Source: Vibrio quintilis (lineage in GTDB: Bacteria; Pseudomonadota; Gammaproteobacteria; Enterobacterales; Vibrionaceae). From it: 64,000 nt of DNA. The notes beneath the pieces were generated by a model that worked only from the letters and a program-made list of their open reading frames with translations, had not been told where the DNA came from and did no database searches. Positions 57,778 to 64,000 of this stretch are shown here, piece by piece (position 1 is the first letter of the stretch; each line of letters opens with the position of its first letter). Made by a program: the position numbers and the translations under genes. Location: the NCBI RefSeq assembly GCF_024529975.1, contig NZ_AP024898.1, positions 1,240,001-1,304,000 of the forward strand, read 5' to 3'.

Positions 57778-58401
57778 TTATTTCGCCGTGACCCATAAAA
57801 TCAGAGCATCTTCTTCACTGACAGAAACCAGCATGTGCCCCATGTTCGCGTCATAGTAAACACTGTCACCGGCCTGCAGAAGAATGGGTTCATAAAACTC
57901 GGTATACAGCATTGCTTCGCCTTCCAGCGTCAGTAAAAATTCCTCCCCGTCATGGCGGACCCAGTCACTGAAATCACTGAAGTCACGGGCTCTGACCCGG
58001 GTTTTGAACGGCATCATTTTCTTATTGGAAAGTTGGGTTGCCAGCAACTCATGCTCATAAGTCGCGGTCGGATGCGGCTTCCCCTGCCCTTCCCGGGTCA
58101 CATCCCGGCGTCCGGTCGCCATAATCTTCTTCGGCGGCTCAAACAGCTGAGGCATATCAACGCTCAAACCATGCGCCAGCTTTTGCATCGCCTGAAAGGT
58201 TGGCGAGATCTGTTCATTCTCGATTTTACTTAATGTAGAACGGGCCAGACCCGTTTTCTGACTGGCTTCTTCCAGTGTCAGTCCCAGCTTTAAACGCAAA
58301 TCCTTAATGCGTTGCCCAAGCTCCAGAGGCTCTATATTCTTATCCTGATTTTCCTGTGCAAGCAGCAGTGAAGGATAGTCATCAATTGTATTGTCCTGCA
58401 T
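57778..58401 (-). CDS. XRE-cupin transcriptional regulator of gcv locus
   Basis: A 207-residue regulator with an N-terminal XRE helix-turn-helix (about 27-83: LGQRIKDLRLKLGLTLEEAS, then TGLARSTLSKIENEQISP) and a C-terminal cupin_2 domain (about 125-205: HDGEEFLLTLEGEAM, LQAGDSVYYDANMGHML). This layout is typical of small-molecule-responsive regulators. Its place between gcvT and gcvH and the shared 13-bp motif flanking both genes suggest it controls the glycine cleavage genes. Confidence 0.85.
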   Translation of the reverse strand: MQDNTIDDYPSLLLAQENQDKNIEPLELGQRIKDLRLKLGLTLEEASQKTGLARSTLSKIENEQISPTFQAMQKLAHGLSVDMPQLFEPPKKIMATGRRDVTREGQGKPHPTATYEHELLATQLSNKKMMPFKTRVRARDFSDFSDWVRHDGEEFLLTLEGEAMLYTEFYEPILLQAGDSVYYDANMGHMLVSVSEEDALILWVTAK

Positions 58402-58508
58402 TGTGTCCCCAACTTCGTCCTCTGAGTCATAAGAATATCATTATTGTGTCATGAACCAGCCACTGAGAAAAGTCAACCTTAGGGATTGGTAAAAACCACT
58501 CACATCAT

Positions 58509-58532
58509 GAAATTATGTTTCTTATTGGAAAT
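58509..58532 (+). promoter_or_regulatory. Candidate operator upstream of gcvH
   Basis: gaaattatgtttc (58509-58521) is shared with the gcvT upstream region. It runs on into ttattggaaat, giving a TTTC-N6-GGAAA palindrome-like form, about 130 bases before the gcvH ATG and in reach of its promoter. Confidence 0.45.
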
Positions 58533-58649
58533 TTTTATTGATTACAGTAAAAGTAGCAGGTATGTTATCGGTATGTTAGGCCAGGCTTGTATTGAATAGC
58601 TGCGCACTAAAATCAAATTTGAATACTATATTTTCCCGGAGAGAAGTTC

Positions 58650-59030
58650 ATGGACAAAAATTTGAAATTTACCGACACACACGAATGGATTCTTGATCAT
58701 GGAGACGGCACCGCAACAATCGGTATTTCTGAGCACGCTCAGGAAATGCTTGGTGACGTTGTCTACGTAGAGTTGCCGGAAATTGATGCAGAAATCGAAG
58801 CCGGAGAGAATTTCTCACTGGTTGAGTCGGTGAAAGCAGCTTCTGATCTATATGCGCCGGTCACCGGAACCGTAATTGAAGTCAATGAAGAGCTGGAAGA
58901 CAGCCCTGAGCTGGTCAATGAAGAACCTTATGCAGGCGGTTGGATTGTCAAAATCAAACTATCAGATCCGGCAGAACTGGAAAAACTGAAAACAGCAGAA
59001 GCCTACGCGAACGCACTGGAAGACGAATAA
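58650..59030 (+). CDS. gcvH: Glycine cleavage H-protein
   Basis: A 126-residue lipoyl carrier. The lipoylation site is in [14 protein letters not shown] (Lys about 65). DTHEWI near the start, and VVYVELPEI and [14 protein letters not shown] are typical. GGAGAG precedes the ATG. It shuttles the aminomethyl group between GcvP, GcvT and lipoamide dehydrogenase (not in the window). It is followed 91 bases later by gcvP in the same direction. Confidence 0.97.
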   Translation: MDKNLKFTDTHEWILDHGDGTATIGISEHAQEMLGDVVYVELPEIDAEIEAGENFSLVESVKAASDLYAPVTGTVIEVNEELEDSPELVNEEPYAGGWIVKIKLSDPAELEKLKTAEAYANALEDE

Positions 59031-59121
59031 GCTTCTGACGACACATACAGCCTGCCCCGCCATGGCAGGCTGTCCATTTTAGTTTATCTGCGACCACCAA
59101 ATTCTGAGAGTACAACCAATC

Positions 59122-62010
<2,889 letters not shown>

Positions 62011-62053
62011 TTGGCTGATCACAGATAACCGGGTCAGAAACTAACCTGAATAC

Positions 62054-62090
62054 AAAAGGCGAACTGTTTGGTTCGCCTTTTGTTTTTTAT
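62054..62090 (+). terminator. Terminator after gcvP
   Basis: An 11-bp stem (AAAAGGCGAAC / GTTCGCCTTTT) with a 6-base loop, then gttttttatttttt. Confidence 0.92.
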
Positions 62091-62249
62091 TTTTTGTTTT
62101 GATTGAATATTCGGAATGTTTATCAAAACGGGTAACTCTCAACTTTTCAAGAAGATGCGGTAGATTAGGTCGTGACGAATTCATCTGAAATGTACTGATA
62201 AATGAAAGGCCCTGCTTTGTGGCTGAGCCATTCTGAAATATTATACAGA

Positions 62250-62840
62250 TTAGCTAAAAGTGGCGTCATCATTCCATTCTGATACCCTGAAAAAGCGGCA
62301 ACCAGCAGGGTTTACTGACATAATTGCTTCTTTGATACTCTCGTGAATGAGTAATATTCGAGTGCTTTCAGCGACGTTAAATATTAGCCGTTCAGGCAGT
62401 TCTATCTGCTCAAGTTTTTCATCATCAAGGACCAGCTTTTTAATGCCCCAAATCCGGCCTTTTTTACCAATATCCAGTTTAGAAAGCTCTTTGTCTAAAC
62501 AGCTAATGCGATTCCACACATGCATAAACCAGTAATCATGCGGTTCAACTGAAGGAGCCTCTTTGGTGTTTCTCACCTTTGCTGGCACAAGTTGAACGCC
62601 ATAAATATCCATTTGTGTAAGCATATTCGCGATCCGTTGAGAAAAAACCGGAGCAGGGAGTTTATGGAAGTCTGCCCATTCAAAATTAGGTGAGATCGGT
62701 TCGCGTAAACATAACCTAACAGCTCCTTGTATTTCTATAGGCCGGCCTAACCCAAAATTACCACTTGGTTCATCCCAGGCAAATAATGGGTAATTATCAT
62801 TATCATCCCTTTCAATTATATAATATTCATTTTGAGGCAT
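62250..62840 (-). CDS. Probable immunity protein, DUF1629/Imm11-like
   Basis: A 196-residue protein directly behind the AHH nuclease gene (1 base apart). The sequence resembles Imm11/DUF1629: a hydrophobic central part, LPERLIFNVAESTRILLIHESIKEAI, and the terminal GCRFFRVSEW segment. No signal peptide, as expected for protection against a cytoplasmic nuclease. The family assignment is by resemblance; the neighbour makes immunity the best reading. Confidence 0.68.
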   Translation of the reverse strand: MPQNEYYIIERDDNDNYPLFAWDEPSGNFGLGRPIEIQGAVRLCLREPISPNFEWADFHKLPAPVFSQRIANMLTQMDIYGVQLVPAKVRNTKEAPSVEPHDYWFMHVWNRISCLDKELSKLDIGKKGRIWGIKKLVLDDEKLEQIELPERLIFNVAESTRILLIHESIKEAIMSVNPAGCRFFRVSEWNDDATFS

Positions 62841-62841
62841 T

Positions 62842-63936
62842 TTAATGTCCTATTTTTAATGGTCCTGATTTAGGGAGAGGATTTGTGGTACCTTGTTTGG
62901 CAAGTCCATGTTTGCGATCATGAGGACATGGTTTGTTCGGTTTATTAGTAATACTTTTAGTAACACCGGCACAACCAATTTGTCCATCGGCATAGTCTTT
63001 ACCATCTCTGGTTATTGTCCATTCAAACGCGTTGATTTTCTTCAGGATAAATTCACTAAAGTCATCCAGGGCCTCAACTAACTCTTTGGGTTCAGCGCAA
63101 TAATCTCCTAACTTAATTTTTTCTTTCTCTTCATCTAAGATAGAAATGATTTTTTCTACATACCTCACTCCTTCAGCCCTGCCTGCTTTATGGTTACTTC
63201 GGTGAATTGGAACATGTAATTGGCAGGCTAAATTCATATCATAAGGTAGCATGACACCATTATTTTTATGGTTAATATTGTATCTAAACATACGGCAATA
63301 TTCTTCCCAGTCATCATCCTTAAGTGATTCTGTGGGTATTAAATGGTGTGCTTCCAGTGAGAATGCTCCTGTATACCAACGGTGATTTTCTACAGGGCCG
63401 ATAATGTTTTCACGTAATGTTTGCCCGTTACCCTTATTTGTTCCTTCTTTGCCTTTTTCTATAAACTCATGATTTTTTTTGCATATGGGACATACAGGTA
63501 CATCTTCATCCTCTTTGTCAGGATCGGCTGTAGTGGCTGCTGCAGCATTTTCGTCATTTGTACTCTCTTCATCCGGAGAGATTGTGGCCGCATTTCCCAC
63601 ACTTTCATTGTTTTCCTCATGAGGAGCAGAAGTCTCCGTCGCTGGCTCTTGAGTTGATTCAGGATTATTTATCGCTGCCCGATTGAAACTATTGGGCACG
63701 CAAGGCCGGTTATCAGGTTCCTGATCCAGTTCTTTCAATCGTTCACGGGTTTGCTTTTGTAATTTTTCTGTCGTTGAGAGCTTTTCAGGCTCCGGCACTT
63801 CCGGAGCATTGGCCGGACCTGCTACCGAGCCGGACGAAAACCCGCCACGACAACCTGCGGGCATTGCATGATGTTGATTTATTTGCTGTATAAGTAAAGA
63901 GTTTGGCCGTTTTTGGTTTTGATCATACACTGACAT
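62842..63936 (-). CDS. AHH-nuclease toxin (polymorphic/T6SS-type effector)
   Basis: A 364-residue protein. The N-terminal 90 residues are of unknown type, about 90-145 is an acidic Ala/Thr/Glu/Asp linker, and CPICKK (about 149-154) may form part of a metal site. The toxin part contains SLEAHHLIPTE (AHH at about 196-198), YNINHKNNGVMLPYDM and HVPIHRSNHKAG, the conserved layout of the AHH branch of the HNH/ENDO VII nucleases. The C-terminus has CPHDRKHG. It likely degrades DNA or RNA of rivals. GGGAGG lies about 10 bases before the ATG. No PAAR, MIX or RHS region is seen in it. Confidence 0.78.
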   Translation of the reverse strand: MSVYDQNQKRPNSLLIQQINQHHAMPAGCRGGFSSGSVAGPANAPEVPEPEKLSTTEKLQKQTRERLKELDQEPDNRPCVPNSFNRAAINNPESTQEPATETSAPHEENNESVGNAATISPDEESTNDENAAAATTADPDKEDEDVPVCPICKKNHEFIEKGKEGTNKGNGQTLRENIIGPVENHRWYTGAFSLEAHHLIPTESLKDDDWEEYCRMFRYNINHKNNGVMLPYDMNLACQLHVPIHRSNHKAGRAEGVRYVEKIISILDEEKEKIKLGDYCAEPKELVEALDDFSEFILKKINAFEWTITRDGKDYADGQIGCAGVTKSITNKPNKPCPHDRKHGLAKQGTTNPLPKSGPLKIGH

Positions 63937-63951
63937 ATAGGAATTTCCTCC

Positions 63952-64000
63952 CTATTTTCTCTGATATCGGTTTCCTGCCGAGTCCTTAATGCTGAAACTA
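63952..64000 (-). CDS. C-terminal tail of an upstream gene (partial)
   Basis: The last 16 codons of an open frame that enters from beyond the window: SFSIKDSAGNRYQRK, then TAG. Its stop is 15 bases from the toxin ATG, so it is probably the preceding gene of the same operon. It could be a secretion-tip or adaptor gene, but that is not testable here. Confidence 0.35.
   Translation of the reverse strand, partial: SFSIKDSAGNRYQRK

Noticed and set aside
58402..58649. Possible glycine riboswitch before gcvH
   Set aside because: The region lacks the conserved glycine aptamer cores and is AT-rich; only the 13-bp motif stands out.

Overview
The window reads as a chromosomal segment from a Vibrio-like gammaproteobacterium. 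The reasons are a near-exact copy of the Vibrio adenine riboswitch in front of add, a GlyGly-CTERM serine protease, ribose, gcv and orphan ackA loci of the kind found on the second chromosome of vibrios, two chemoreceptors, and at least a dozen copies of a palindromic repeat (tatacccaa...ttgggtata) between genes. Assignment to chromosome II is an inference. No rRNA, tRNA, CRISPR array or replication origin was seen.

Layout. 1-1661: two permeases of a SitCD/YfeCD metal ABC transporter, the first cut by the window edge. 1820-3493: YidE-type transporter. 3842-9920: complete ribose operon rbsDACB-rbsK-rbsR with a perfect 18-bp RbsR operator at its head. 10630-15167: MacA-MacB-TolC-like tripartite efflux. 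15451-17279: an AT-rich two-gene cassette, an adenosylhomocysteinase-like Rossmann protein overlapping an HD hydrolase. 17752-18628: overlapping DUF4177, YidD-like and TM2 genes. 18736-25105: esterase, DUF3574 lipoprotein, HD-GYP phosphodiesterase with zinc ribbon, Spo0M-like protein, an RHS remnant, orphan YnjB-like binding protein, DUF547 protein. 25530-28823: chemoreceptor, then adenine riboswitch and adenosine deaminase. 28950-30798: polysaccharide deacetylase and SGNH hydrolase.

31367-43961 is rich in secreted plant cell-wall enzymes: a PL1-like pectate lyase with a discoidin-like C-terminal domain, a PL9-like pectate lyase with an N-terminal carbohydrate-binding module, and a GH5 cellulase with a C-terminal carbohydrate-binding module. 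Interspersed are an MFS pump, a porin with a YccT-like gene behind its terminator, and a compact modCAB transporter. An intact IS200-type element follows (about 44163-44778). Then come two paralogous periplasmic binding proteins, the second next to a chemoreceptor (47289-49726), an acetate kinase gene without pta, a CreA-family lipoprotein, a PAS/degenerate-GGDEF/EAL protein and the GlyGly-CTERM protease.

56513-62010 is the glycine cleavage locus (gcvT, an XRE-cupin regulator, gcvH, gcvP). A 13-bp motif is shared by the gcvT and gcvH upstream regions and no glycine riboswitch is visible. The window ends in a polymorphic-toxin module: an AHH nuclease and a DUF1629/Imm11-like immunity protein, preceded by the tail of a further gene.

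The most unusual items are the AdoHcyase-like/HD cassette, the AHH effector-immunity pair, the binding protein/chemoreceptor pair with its paralog, the nested palindromic repeat family (one copy supplies the stop codon of a gene), and clustered unassigned DNA motifs near the porin and the cell-wall enzyme genes.
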